DNA from: JBMFOH01 sp049969715 [NCBI: bacterium]
Lineage (GTDB): Bacteria; DUMJ01
Assembly: GCA_049969715.1 (NCBI GenBank)
Contig: JBMFOH010000030.1
Span: forward strand, 1 to 20,413
Direction of reading: 5' to 3'
Length of the DNA stretch: 20,413 nt
Shown here in pieces: positions 13,058-20,413 of this stretch. Under the pieces are notes generated by a model. That model saw only the letters and a program-made list of their open reading frames with translations. It ran no database searches and had not been told where the DNA came from. The translations under genes were made by a program, and so were the position numbers. Position 1 is the stretch's first letter. Each line of letters starts with the position of its first letter.

Positions 13058-15808
13058 TTATAATAGGCAAATAAATTTCCCTTTTAGAGACTCTGAGATA
13101 ACTATACTTTCTTTAGATTCCAGGGTTAATTCCTTCTCTATAGAGGTAAAGGTATTATCTAGTACTCCCACCCTTTCTATTCCTTTAAGCTCGATTGGAA
13201 ATCTAAATCTACCGCTTACTGTTGAGTAAACAATCCAGCATTGAGTTATACCTGGTAAAAGCCTACTTGGATGAATCTTAGCAAAGAGAAGATCTCCAGG
13301 CTTATTTACAAATCTATATTCGATATTATCTATCTTTATTCCAGTAGTCGAATATCCAGCAAAACCAAAAAGCTTTCCTTCTTTATCGATATTGTAAGCC
13401 ATAACTTTATCTCCCTTATAAGATATTGTATGCGACCTGATTTTCTGGTTATTTAGAGTTATCCAAGTAGGTGGATAATCTATCCATTTTTCCTCTTTTC
13501 TAAAGAACTCTCCAGACCAGTCTTCTTTTAGTTCATAGTAATGTCTAGCTATAGATACAGAGCCGTTTGGAAATTGAGTAAATAGGTATGGAGTGCAATG
13601 AGAGAGTATTTCAAATTCTTCATAGCATCCTAATTTTTCTAATATTTGAAATAGAGTAAAGACCTTTTCAGATTGGTTATCTCTTATCCTAAAACCAAAA
13701 TATGCGCTTATTCCTTTCTCTTTTCTGATAAATCCTATAGGCACCCCCTCTAGTTCTGCTACTATCTGTGCATTATTAGGTTTTACTATATAAACCTTAT
13801 CAGGAAAAAGACTTGTTGGAATAGTCATTGATTCTACGCTTTCTAGTTCTTTTATGAAATTAACCCTTCTCCCAGGATAAAATCCTTCTTCAACTTTAAA
13901 ACTCTCGTTTATACCGAATAAACTGCACCATTTAGGGTAGACATCTCTTCCTGTTGGAGAAAGCATCGCTGGTATAGACATCCATATAACATTTCCCCCT
14001 AAATCTATAAAATCTTTAAGGAATGCTAATGTCTTCTCTCTTATAATAGGCTGAAAGAGGACTACTATAGTATTGTAAGTTTTGTCATATATCTTTAACT
14101 TGCCATCAGTTGTTAGCGAACTGTGCTTCAAAAGCATCTCCTCTGTTATATAGTCAGCATATCCATACTGTACCATCCAACTTCCAAACCTGTCATTCGC
14201 ATAGAGAAGTTCTAATGGATATAACATTAATACTGAAGTATACCTGGTTTGAAAATCTTGGACATATCTAACTATATTCTCTAAGCTATTTGCTACCCCA
14301 TAGGCAGATGCTACATTTAAGAATCTCTCCGTTGCCTCTCTAGGAGAACCCCATGTCCCACAGTACGTAACAGGAAATCTATTAATATTAGCAAAGCTAA
14401 CTGCCATAGCCATTCCATAGTAGTTTCTATCTAAGTTTCCTCCTTCAGGAAAATCGTTACCCTCTCCGGTCAAAAATTCCCCCCATTTGAAATAATCATA
14501 ACAAGCACTTACTCCTTCTCTTACAGAGGAAGATGCTATATAATGAGGTCCATAATCATATCTAGAGATGTTTTCTCTTAGAGGTTTTCCAAATGAATAG
14601 TCTTCATCATATTGGTCGCAGGTAGGAGATTCCTGCCAGGTGGCATGAGCTTGTGTATACTGTATAGTTTCAAATTTCCTTTCTGCATATTTCAATGCTT
14701 TTACATATATATCTACAACTCTTTCATTTAGAAGAGCAAAATAGTTTTTCCTTAGTAACCATGTCTTATAAATCCCATTATTACTAGGCTCTATTATATG
14801 TTGAATAGGCCAATTCTTAAAATTATCATCCATATGATGCGCAAAGTAAACTAAATATTTAGGGAAGTCTTCAAACTCTTCCCCATACCTTTCACAGAAT
14901 TCTCTAATAAGATTTGGTGTAATATATCTGGCTTGAATCTCTGTTTTGCCAAAATGGGCAGAAAGGTCCCAATCAAATTGAATGTGCATCTCATCAGAAT
15001 AGAATCCTGACAGAATTATACCTGCATCTTTATAAGAGTCTATCACTGCCTTTATAAAGGCTTCGCACTTTGAACTAAAATAGTCCATTTCTTCTGCTTT
15101 ATATATAAGCACAATCAGAATAGCTTCGACTTCGGTAATGTCCGAAACATTACCTTTTACAAGAATCTCTGCTTTAGAATACCCGGAATTATAAGTTATT
15201 TCAGAATCGGAAATTAGTTGGTACTCTATAGTATCATCTATCAGCTTTATATTGTCTTTGGGTACATAGAAATATTCATCATTAAACTTTTCTTCTTTGT
15301 ATCTATAGCCTATTACCTTTTCTAATGTAAGTCTACATGGCCCTTTATTGTGAAACCAGACCTTCTGTAATGGAAGAGTAATCTTAAAGTTGCCATCTTC
15401 TCCTGGTTTTATCTCTCTATATTGATACCAATATCCAATATCCTCATACTTTCTTACATAAGCCGGTCCTAAATCTAATGGACTTATAATACTTGCGGTA
15501 AAGAGGAGCCCGTAATTTTGAGCTACATTGTACAATACCTTATAGGCATTTATACATTCTGGATCAGGAGGATAAAACCTTCTTTCCTTTCCTCCAAAGA
15601 AAAAGTCATAAGATACGCCTATAATTTTACCTCCAGACTTTTTTATCTCTTCACATACCTCAGAAAAACTCTTCTGAAATGATTTCTGTCTATAACTATA
15701 TGGATCTCTAGCTACTGCAAGCAGCTCTTCATCACTAGTAATTATAAAAGCCCCACTTCCTCTAATAAGATTCCACTTACCACAGTCTAATAAGATTCTC
15801 CTTCCCAT
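13058..15808 (-). CDS. Large glycosidase-like protein, TIM barrel plus amidotransferase-like domain
   Basis: This 916-residue cytoplasmic-type protein has no signal peptide. The N-terminal half looks like an elaborated (beta/alpha)8 barrel with an inserted beta region (about residues 110-240). The segment GIILSGFYSDEMHIQFDW (D272, E273) ends a strand and is a candidate acid/base site. Around residues 520-690 the pattern SVLMLYPLELLYAND ... NTIVVLFQPIIREKTLAFLKDF-IDLGGNVIWMS matches the Rossmann-like domain of GH42-type enzymes. A beta-rich tail ends the chain. The architecture parallels the frameshifted gene at 3702-6039, suggesting distant relatives placed at matching positions in the two operons. 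GGAGGA lies six bases before the ATG. I do not recognise a named family. Confidence 0.7.
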   Translation of the reverse strand: MGRRILLDCGKWNLIRGSGAFIITSDEELLAVARDPYSYRQKSFQKSFSEVCEEIKKSGGKIIGVSYDFFFGGKERRFYPPDPECINAYKVLYNVAQNYGLLFTASIISPLDLGPAYVRKYEDIGYWYQYREIKPGEDGNFKITLPLQKVWFHNKGPCRLTLEKVIGYRYKEEKFNDEYFYVPKDNIKLIDDTIEYQLISDSEITYNSGYSKAEILVKGNVSDITEVEAILIVLIYKAEEMDYFSSKCEAFIKAVIDSYKDAGIILSGFYSDEMHIQFDWDLSAHFGKTEIQARYITPNLIREFCERYGEEFEDFPKYLVYFAHHMDDNFKNWPIQHIIEPSNNGIYKTWLLRKNYFALLNERVVDIYVKALKYAERKFETIQYTQAHATWQESPTCDQYDEDYSFGKPLRENISRYDYGPHYIASSSVREGVSACYDYFKWGEFLTGEGNDFPEGGNLDRNYYGMAMAVSFANINRFPVTYCGTWGSPREATERFLNVASAYGVANSLENIVRYVQDFQTRYTSVLMLYPLELLYANDRFGSWMVQYGYADYITEEMLLKHSSLTTDGKLKIYDKTYNTIVVLFQPIIREKTLAFLKDFIDLGGNVIWMSIPAMLSPTGRDVYPKWCSLFGINESFKVEEGFYPGRRVNFIKELESVESMTIPTSLFPDKVYIVKPNNAQIVAELEGVPIGFIRKEKGISAYFGFRIRDNQSEKVFTLFQILEKLGCYEEFEILSHCTPYLFTQFPNGSVSIARHYYELKEDWSGEFFRKEEKWIDYPPTWITLNNQKIRSHTISYKGDKVMAYNIDKEGKLFGFAGYSTTGIKIDNIEYRFVNKPGDLLFAKIHPSRLLPGITQCWIVYSTVSGRFRFPIELKGIERVGVLDNTFTSIEKELTLESKESIVISESLKGKFICLL

Positions 15809-15821
15809 AATAATCCTCCGT

Positions 15822-16646
15822 TTATGCCTTCAAGGCACCAGCAATAATTCCTTGAATGTAGTATCTCATACCAAATAGAAATATAAAAACAAGAGGTAAT
15901 GCAGATATTCCATAAGCTGCCAACTGAGGACCCATATCAGTTATTCCATACTCAGAGACAAATGTCCTCAGACCCACTGTTACAACCTGGAGCCTAGTAT
16001 CACTTATAGTGATAAGAGGCCATATAAAGTCATTATAAGTTCCTGAGAAATTCATAATAGCAAGGGTAATCATAATAGGATAAGAGAGTGGGACAGCAAT
16101 CTTTGAATATAACTGAAATTCATTTGCTCCGTCTATCTGAGCAGAGTCAAATAACTCTTGAGGTAGAGTTGAGAAAAAGCTTCTACATAGAAGTATTCCA
16201 AAAACTTGTCCTCCAGATATCCACGGCAAAATTAATACCCACCTTGTATTTACTAGTCTTAATTGGTAAACCAAGACATAAGATGGGATTAATGTGAGAA
16301 TCCCAGGAATCATCATCAAAGAGAGAATTGCATAGAATATTACCTCTTTCCCAGGAAACCATCTCCTAGCAAAGATATATCCAGACATAGAAGAAAGCAA
16401 AAGAACACCTCCAAGGGCTAAACTAGATGCTATAAGGCTATTCTTCATATAATTTTTGATACCATTAAAACCTTCTATATAATTACCAAACTTCCAGGGA
16501 CTAGGTAACCCCCAAAAATTCCCATATATCTGAGCATTATCTTTAAAAGACATAACTATCATCATAATCACAGGGACAAACACTAAAAATAGAAAGAAGA
16601 TGAGTACTATCCAAATAAACAATTGTGATATCTTTTTGATATCCAT
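15822..16646 (-). CDS. ABC sugar transporter permease, MalG type, operon 2
   Basis: This 274-residue membrane subunit has about six hydrophobic segments, the first at residues 9-33 (FIWIVLIFFLFLVFVPV...). The ATPase-contacting loop starts at E164 (ELFDSAQIDGAN, then IAVPLSYP), exactly the same residue number as in the operon 1 counterpart. The C-terminus YYIQGIIAGALKA is typical. It should pair with the propeller-permease fusion encoded immediately upstream (gap nine bases) and with an ATPase not encoded here. AAGGAGG precedes the ATG. The glycosidase gene follows after 13 bases. Confidence 0.93.
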   Translation of the reverse strand: MDIKKISQLFIWIVLIFFLFLVFVPVIMMIVMSFKDNAQIYGNFWGLPSPWKFGNYIEGFNGIKNYMKNSLIASSLALGGVLLLSSMSGYIFARRWFPGKEVIFYAILSLMMIPGILTLIPSYVLVYQLRLVNTRWVLILPWISGGQVFGILLCRSFFSTLPQELFDSAQIDGANEFQLYSKIAVPLSYPIMITLAIMNFSGTYNDFIWPLITISDTRLQVVTVGLRTFVSEYGITDMGPQLAAYGISALPLVFIFLFGMRYYIQGIIAGALKA

Positions 16647-16655
16647 TTCTCCTCC

Positions 16656-18599
16656 TTACGCTTCATATTCGATTGAGGACCTTACATATCTCATATTGAT
16701 GATAGTACCAATAAGTATTACTATAAACAATACAGTAGCTATAGCTGATGCATAACCAAACTTGTTAAACCTCATAGCAGAATAGTAGAGCTGTAATGCT
16801 GGGACATATGTAGAAGAAGCTGGTCCTCCACCTGTCATTATGAATATAGTTGTAAAATCTTGCATAGTTCCTATATAGGTAAGGACAATTAACAACTTAA
16901 TCTGTCCCAAAAGTAGAGGAAGGTCTATGTTAAAGAATCTCTGAAAACTATTAGCTCCATCTACTCTTGCAGCATCAAAGAGTTCTGAAGGTACAGAGAT
17001 AAGTCCACCATAGTAGATAAGAAACGGAAATGCCCCTACCCATGGTATCCCCATAAATATAATAGACCATAAGGCAATACCAGGTTCACCTAACCAAGAG
17101 TGAGTATAATGTTCGAGTCCTATACTTCTTAATAGTTGGTTTAAAAGTCCAATGTTTGGATCATAGATCATCGTCCAAAGGAGAATGGATACTATACCTG
17201 GGACAACGATTGGAAGCACATATGCAACCCTCATCCAGTACTGAGCTTTAAAAGACCTTAGATGGAACACTAATTCAGCCACTAGTAAAGGCATCGTAAG
17301 AATCTTAATAATGTTTGTAATAAGGAGTAATAATAGGTTCTTTATACCAACTGTTAAATATGGGTCATACTTCATCTGTTTAAAGTTTTCCCACCCAATC
17401 CAGGTGGTAACACCTCCCGGATGCCAATCTGTAAAGGCATGATATATTCCTGAAAATGCAGGATAATAGTTGAATGTAGCTAAAAAGAGAATAGTAGGAA
17501 GAATAAACAGATACATAGTCTTGTATTTCCAAAATAATCTCATCACAGAAGTGACTCTTCCCCAACGTCTTCTCTCTATTTCTTTTCTAGTAGAACTAAG
17601 GAATATAGATAATATATATATCCCTATTAATATACCAATACAAATCCCTATCCATATATATATTCTTATTCTTAAGTTTTTGGCAGATATTATCTCTTTA
17701 AGAGTTGTACTAGAGAATGAACCTTCAAAATTACCTACACAGATGAGTGTTCCGTCTGGAGAGACATTAGTAGCCCACACTTCTTGAGTATTACCTATTT
17801 TATTTATCAGATTACCTCTTTCATCAAGAATATATAGATTCTTATCCCTTGATCCCCCCACTACCACCTTAGCATCATTAGAACATCCTACAGATAAGAC
17901 GTAATCTCCGGTAGTATAATTCCAGATTTCTTTGCCATTTATATCTAAAAGATAGATGTTGTTATCCTCAGAACCTATAGCTACATACTTCTTATCAGGA
18001 GAGATAGAGATAGTCCTTATATATCCATTAGCTTGAAAGTTCCAAAGAGACCTTCCACTAGTATCAAATGCATATACTGTAGCTCCCTTCCCTCCACAAA
18101 GAACTATATTGCCATCATAAGATATGCTTGTTGAGTGTAACTCTTCCCCTATAGCTTGTTTCCAAAGGATATCTCCTTTAGAATTTAATAAGTACAGGCT
18201 TCTATCGAGGCTACTAGTAGAAACACTTATATATTTACCCTCTTCAGAAATCCCTACCCCAGAAATTATATCTTGAAAAAGGACCTTCCAAATGAGATCG
18301 CCTTTTCTGTCTAAGAGATAGACATATCTATCCTCAGAGCCGACTGCTATATATCCACCATCTGGAGAGATACTTACACTATTGACTGTCCCACCAACTT
18401 TAAATTCCCAGATTTTATTGCCATCTCTACTTAACAGATAGACATAATCATCTCTTGATCCAACAGCAATAAATTCACCTTTACCATCTATTGAGATACT
18501 ATATATAGCATCCTTAGCTTTAAAGCTCCAGCTAGCAAGAATTACTGTAGGAATTAAGACAAAAATGATAAGAAAGAATAAAATGGACAATTTTCGCAT
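16656..18599 (-). CDS. Fusion of secreted seven-bladed beta-propeller and MalF-type permease
   Basis: This 647-residue protein, counted from the ATG at 18599, is the MalF-type subunit of transporter 2 with an unusual N-terminal extension. Residues 1-22 are a signal-peptide-like segment (MRKLSILFFLIIFVLIPTVI). Residues 23 to about 297 contain seven repeats of about 40 residues with the pattern SISPDG..IAVGSED..VYLLD..G..IW, a PQQ/WD-like propeller; the SWSFKA strand at the start could close the last blade. One membrane helix (311-333) and a strongly basic stretch (RKEIERRRWGR) follow, then a complete permease from about 361 with the signature loop at E539 (ELFDAARVDGAN). The topology is consistent: propeller outside, basic loop inside. 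The frame is open throughout. GGAGGA supports this start; an upstream ATG at 18659 lies inside a hairpin and is rejected. Confidence 0.9.
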   Translation of the reverse strand: MRKLSILFFLIIFVLIPTVILASWSFKAKDAIYSISIDGKGEFIAVGSRDDYVYLLSRDGNKIWEFKVGGTVNSVSISPDGGYIAVGSEDRYVYLLDRKGDLIWKVLFQDIISGVGISEEGKYISVSTSSLDRSLYLLNSKGDILWKQAIGEELHSTSISYDGNIVLCGGKGATVYAFDTSGRSLWNFQANGYIRTISISPDKKYVAIGSEDNNIYLLDINGKEIWNYTTGDYVLSVGCSNDAKVVVGGSRDKNLYILDERGNLINKIGNTQEVWATNVSPDGTLICVGNFEGSFSSTTLKEIISAKNLRIRIYIWIGICIGILIGIYILSIFLSSTRKEIERRRWGRVTSVMRLFWKYKTMYLFILPTILFLATFNYYPAFSGIYHAFTDWHPGGVTTWIGWENFKQMKYDPYLTVGIKNLLLLLITNIIKILTMPLLVAELVFHLRSFKAQYWMRVAYVLPIVVPGIVSILLWTMIYDPNIGLLNQLLRSIGLEHYTHSWLGEPGIALWSIIFMGIPWVGAFPFLIYYGGLISVPSELFDAARVDGANSFQRFFNIDLPLLLGQIKLLIVLTYIGTMQDFTTIFIMTGGGPASSTYVPALQLYYSAMRFNKFGYASAIATVLFIVILIGTIINMRYVRSSIEYEA

Positions 18600-18630
18600 A
18601 TCTTCCTCCATATTTATAGTATATAAGTTA

Positions 18631-18667
18631 GATATAAGATGCCAGGGACTCCCTGGCATCTTATATC
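18631..18667 (-). other. Perfect 17-base-pair intercistronic hairpin
   Basis: GATATAAGATGCCAGGG (18631-18647) and CCCTGGCATCTTATATC (18651-18667) are perfect complements around a three-base loop. The hairpin starts 12 bases after the stop of the binding-protein gene and ends about 30 bases before the start of the permease fusion. No T-run follows on the transcribed strand, so it is unlikely to be a full terminator. It matches in position the hairpin at 1872-1922 in the other operon and probably stabilises the binding-protein message or reduces read-through. Confidence 0.85.
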
Positions 18668-18679
18668 GTTAGATGTTTA

Positions 18680-20245
18680 CTATTTCTTCCTTTCGGGAGG
18701 TTTCTTTTCTGGATGTTCTAAATCCTCCATTGTTAATCCCAACATATCTAACACCCCAGGAAGATGTTTCTGGATGGAAGCTTGATAGTTCTTTAAAAAC
18801 TCGTCTAAGGTTAGTTTATCCATAAAATACTTCTGAGCTAGATCGACCCATTCTTGGACACTAGGCTGATAGTCATAGAGTCCTCTTGCCCTAAATGTTC
18901 CAGCGGTATCCTTTTCCATATTTCCTAGGACCTTTACTTGGGAGAATTTCTTCTTTAGTGCAGGAGAAACCTCTATATTCTTTATTAACGGAGCTCCTGA
19001 TAATCCTCCTCTTGGATTAACAGGGCTAAGTGCAGTCTTAACATACGTACTGAAGCCTTGTGGGCTTGTTACAAACATAAGGAAGTTCATCTCAAGGTCA
19101 TTCTGCTTCTTAGACTTCTTTGGAATACCCCAGAAGCCTACTGGCCACTCTATGGTCCTTATAGGCGCTTGGACTAGCGGACCTGACATACCAGGCATAG
19201 GAAATATTCCATAACCAAAAGGTTTAAGAGTAGTTTTTTCTGTTGCTGCAAGATTCTTTAGGTCTTTCTCAAAAGTGCTTATAAGCCAGGTTCCATCTAA
19301 CCACATAGCTGCCTTCTGAGTAAGGAATAGTGGATAGGCATTAGTTACACCTGTAAATCCTGGAGGGGTATATTCTGGTATCATCTGCTTGAAGTTAATA
19401 TACTGATCTCTCCACTCAGGAGAATCTACTCTAAGCACTCCATCTTTTACAGCACGAAGCTTTCTAAGAATGTTAAAGGTAATCTTATTGGCATCATCGT
19501 TTGTTGGATCGTTATAATCTGGTTTCCATTTATCATCTATACCTGGTCTAAAGCAATAATCCCCTGGCTTAGCTCTTACAATCTCTGCCTCTTTTCTTGT
19601 ATATTGGTCTGCATAAATTCTAGCTACCCAACCTACTCTCATCTCCCAGAATGAACGATAATCCCCCTCTATTGCCCAAGGAATATACCCTTTGGCCTTT
19701 AGTTTTTTAGACACACTTACAAGCTCATTCCAATTAGTAGGAGGATTTATACCTGTCTGAGCAAATGCGTTTTTGTTGTAGAACCAAGTCACTTGAACTA
19801 GGAATGGACTAAATGCATAAAATTCTCCAGTTAACGGGTCTCTTTGTGACATAACTACTACTGGGTCGAAATCTTCTCTCCATGGTCTATTAGTATAAGG
19901 ATTTATCTTATCTAGATACATAGAAAGATCGAGGAATCTTTTCGCATGTATCAAATCTGCTACAACATTGCAACCTACAAGCGATGCCTTTGGTTCACCA
20001 GCAGCAAACTGTGCCCTTATCCACTCAGGATAACCCTCTGGAGGCTTTAGCTCTACATGAACCTTTACCCCTGGATTTATTTTCATATAAGCCTTGGCAA
20101 CGGCTTCCCAACTCATCTTATCTTGACCAGGAAGGTTTATATAAATCTCTCCCTCTAGTCCTTGGGCAGGAAGAGGTAAAGCAACAAACAACGAACCAGT
20201 AACAAACACTATAACAAGTAAATAAATTAACAAAACCTTCTTCAT
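18680..20245 (-). CDS. ABC transporter sugar-binding protein (CUT1-type), operon 2
   Basis: This secreted solute-binding protein of 521 residues would feed the permease pair encoded downstream. Residues 1 to about 28 form a signal peptide (MKKVLLIYLLVIVFVTGSLF..., cleavage near PAQG) with no lipobox cysteine. The mature chain starts with a strand EGEIYINLPGQ and has family features: TWFYNKNAF, PTNWNELV, and PGFTGVTNAYPLFL followed by KAAMWLDGTW, closely matching the operon 1 protein. The C-terminus is a charged tail (EHPEKKPPERKK) not typical of the family. AGGAGG lies about eight bases before the ATG. The family is clear; the ligand is unknown but may be related to that of the operon 1 protein. 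Confidence 0.93.
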   Translation of the reverse strand: MKKVLLIYLLVIVFVTGSLFVALPLPAQGLEGEIYINLPGQDKMSWEAVAKAYMKINPGVKVHVELKPPEGYPEWIRAQFAAGEPKASLVGCNVVADLIHAKRFLDLSMYLDKINPYTNRPWREDFDPVVVMSQRDPLTGEFYAFSPFLVQVTWFYNKNAFAQTGINPPTNWNELVSVSKKLKAKGYIPWAIEGDYRSFWEMRVGWVARIYADQYTRKEAEIVRAKPGDYCFRPGIDDKWKPDYNDPTNDDANKITFNILRKLRAVKDGVLRVDSPEWRDQYINFKQMIPEYTPPGFTGVTNAYPLFLTQKAAMWLDGTWLISTFEKDLKNLAATEKTTLKPFGYGIFPMPGMSGPLVQAPIRTIEWPVGFWGIPKKSKKQNDLEMNFLMFVTSPQGFSTYVKTALSPVNPRGGLSGAPLIKNIEVSPALKKKFSQVKVLGNMEKDTAGTFRARGLYDYQPSVQEWVDLAQKYFMDKLTLDEFLKNYQASIQKHLPGVLDMLGLTMEDLEHPEKKPPERKK

Positions 20246-20272
20246 AATTTTTTCCTCCTTCCTTTTTATCTT

Positions 20273-20326
20273 CTATAAAATTCTACTGCCTAGATTAGGA
20301 TGCACCAGTTCACAGACTATCTTCAT
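20273..20326 (-). CDS. Possible 17-residue leader peptide
   Basis: The minus strand reads ATG-AAG-ATA through to TAG (MKIVCELVHPNLGSRIL) directly after a near-perfect Shine-Dalgarno sequence, AAGGAGGTG. The spacing is very short (about two bases from AGGAGG), which weakens the case. Its position just after the 27-base element matches the position of the binding-protein start in operon 1. It could be a regulatory leader peptide, a relic of a displaced gene start, or untranslated. Confidence 0.25.
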   Translation of the reverse strand: MKIVCELVHPNLGSRIL

Positions 20327-20341
20327 CACCTCCTTCCTAGC

Positions 20342-20368
20342 ATGTAGATTTTCTCCAAACTCTAAAAC
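20342..20368 (-). repeat. 27-base shared leader element, minus-operon copy
   Basis: This is the exact reverse complement of 320-346, so it has the same orientation relative to its own operon. It lies 97-123 bases ahead of the binding-protein start. Only 45 bases remain beyond it in the window, with no convincing promoter, so the start of transcription probably lies outside. The exact match over 27 bases in otherwise diverged leaders suggests selection or recent copying. Confidence 0.75.
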
Positions 20369-20413
20369 TTCTTGTAGTCTCACTTCTATCTATAGCCTTA
20401 CTACATTTCACCC

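Noticed and set aside
17470-17787. 105-codon open frame on the plus strand opposite the fusion linker
   Set aside because: It is antisense to the membrane helix of the fusion; its isoleucine-rich composition is a by-product of the opposite strand.
18600-18659. Upstream ATG giving a 20-residue longer propeller-permease protein
   Set aside because: It begins inside the perfect hairpin, has no ribosome site, and would bury the signal-like segment. The ATG at 18599 has GGAGGA correctly placed.

Overview
The window is a compact, AT-rich carbohydrate-uptake and breakdown locus. The AT-rich coding bias, the frequent AGA/AGG and ATA codons, and two ABC substrate-binding proteins whose signal peptides lack a lipobox cysteine suggest a diderm, probably thermophilic anaerobe (Dictyoglomus- or Thermotoga-like). 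That assignment is inference; no rRNA or marker gene is present.

Layout: two operons point at each other and end with abutting stop codons at 9927/9928. The plus-strand operon (365-9927) encodes a sugar-binding protein, two permeases of the CUT1 (MalF/MalG) type, and three glycosidase-like proteins; the first of these is split by a frameshift in a run of five G. The minus-strand operon (20245-9928) has the same gene order: binding protein, MalF-type permease, MalG-type permease, then three glycosidase-like proteins. The permeases of the two operons are clear paralogues. Neither operon encodes the ATPase or a recognisable regulator, so an ATPase encoded elsewhere is presumably shared.

None of the six enzyme-like proteins has a signal peptide. 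The likely flow is capture of oligosaccharides in the periplasm, import by the two transporters, and cytoplasmic breakdown by (beta/alpha)8-barrel and (alpha/alpha)6-barrel enzymes. The substrate cannot be named from sequence alone.

Three things stand out. (1) The MalF-type permease of the minus operon carries an N-terminal secreted seven-bladed beta-propeller joined by an extra membrane helix, apparently a sensor or receptor domain built into the transporter. (2) The promoter ahead of the plus operon has an 11-G tract filling most of the -35/-10 spacer, an arrangement expected to make expression vary by slippage. (3) An identical 27-base element lies ahead of both binding-protein genes, 20 kb apart and in opposite orientation, which implies common control. 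Each operon also has a strong hairpin in the gap between the binding-protein gene and the first permease gene.

The only gene-free stretch over 300 bases is 1-364. It holds an upstream hairpin, the G-tract promoter, a leader of about 250 bases with small hairpins, and one copy of the 27-base element.
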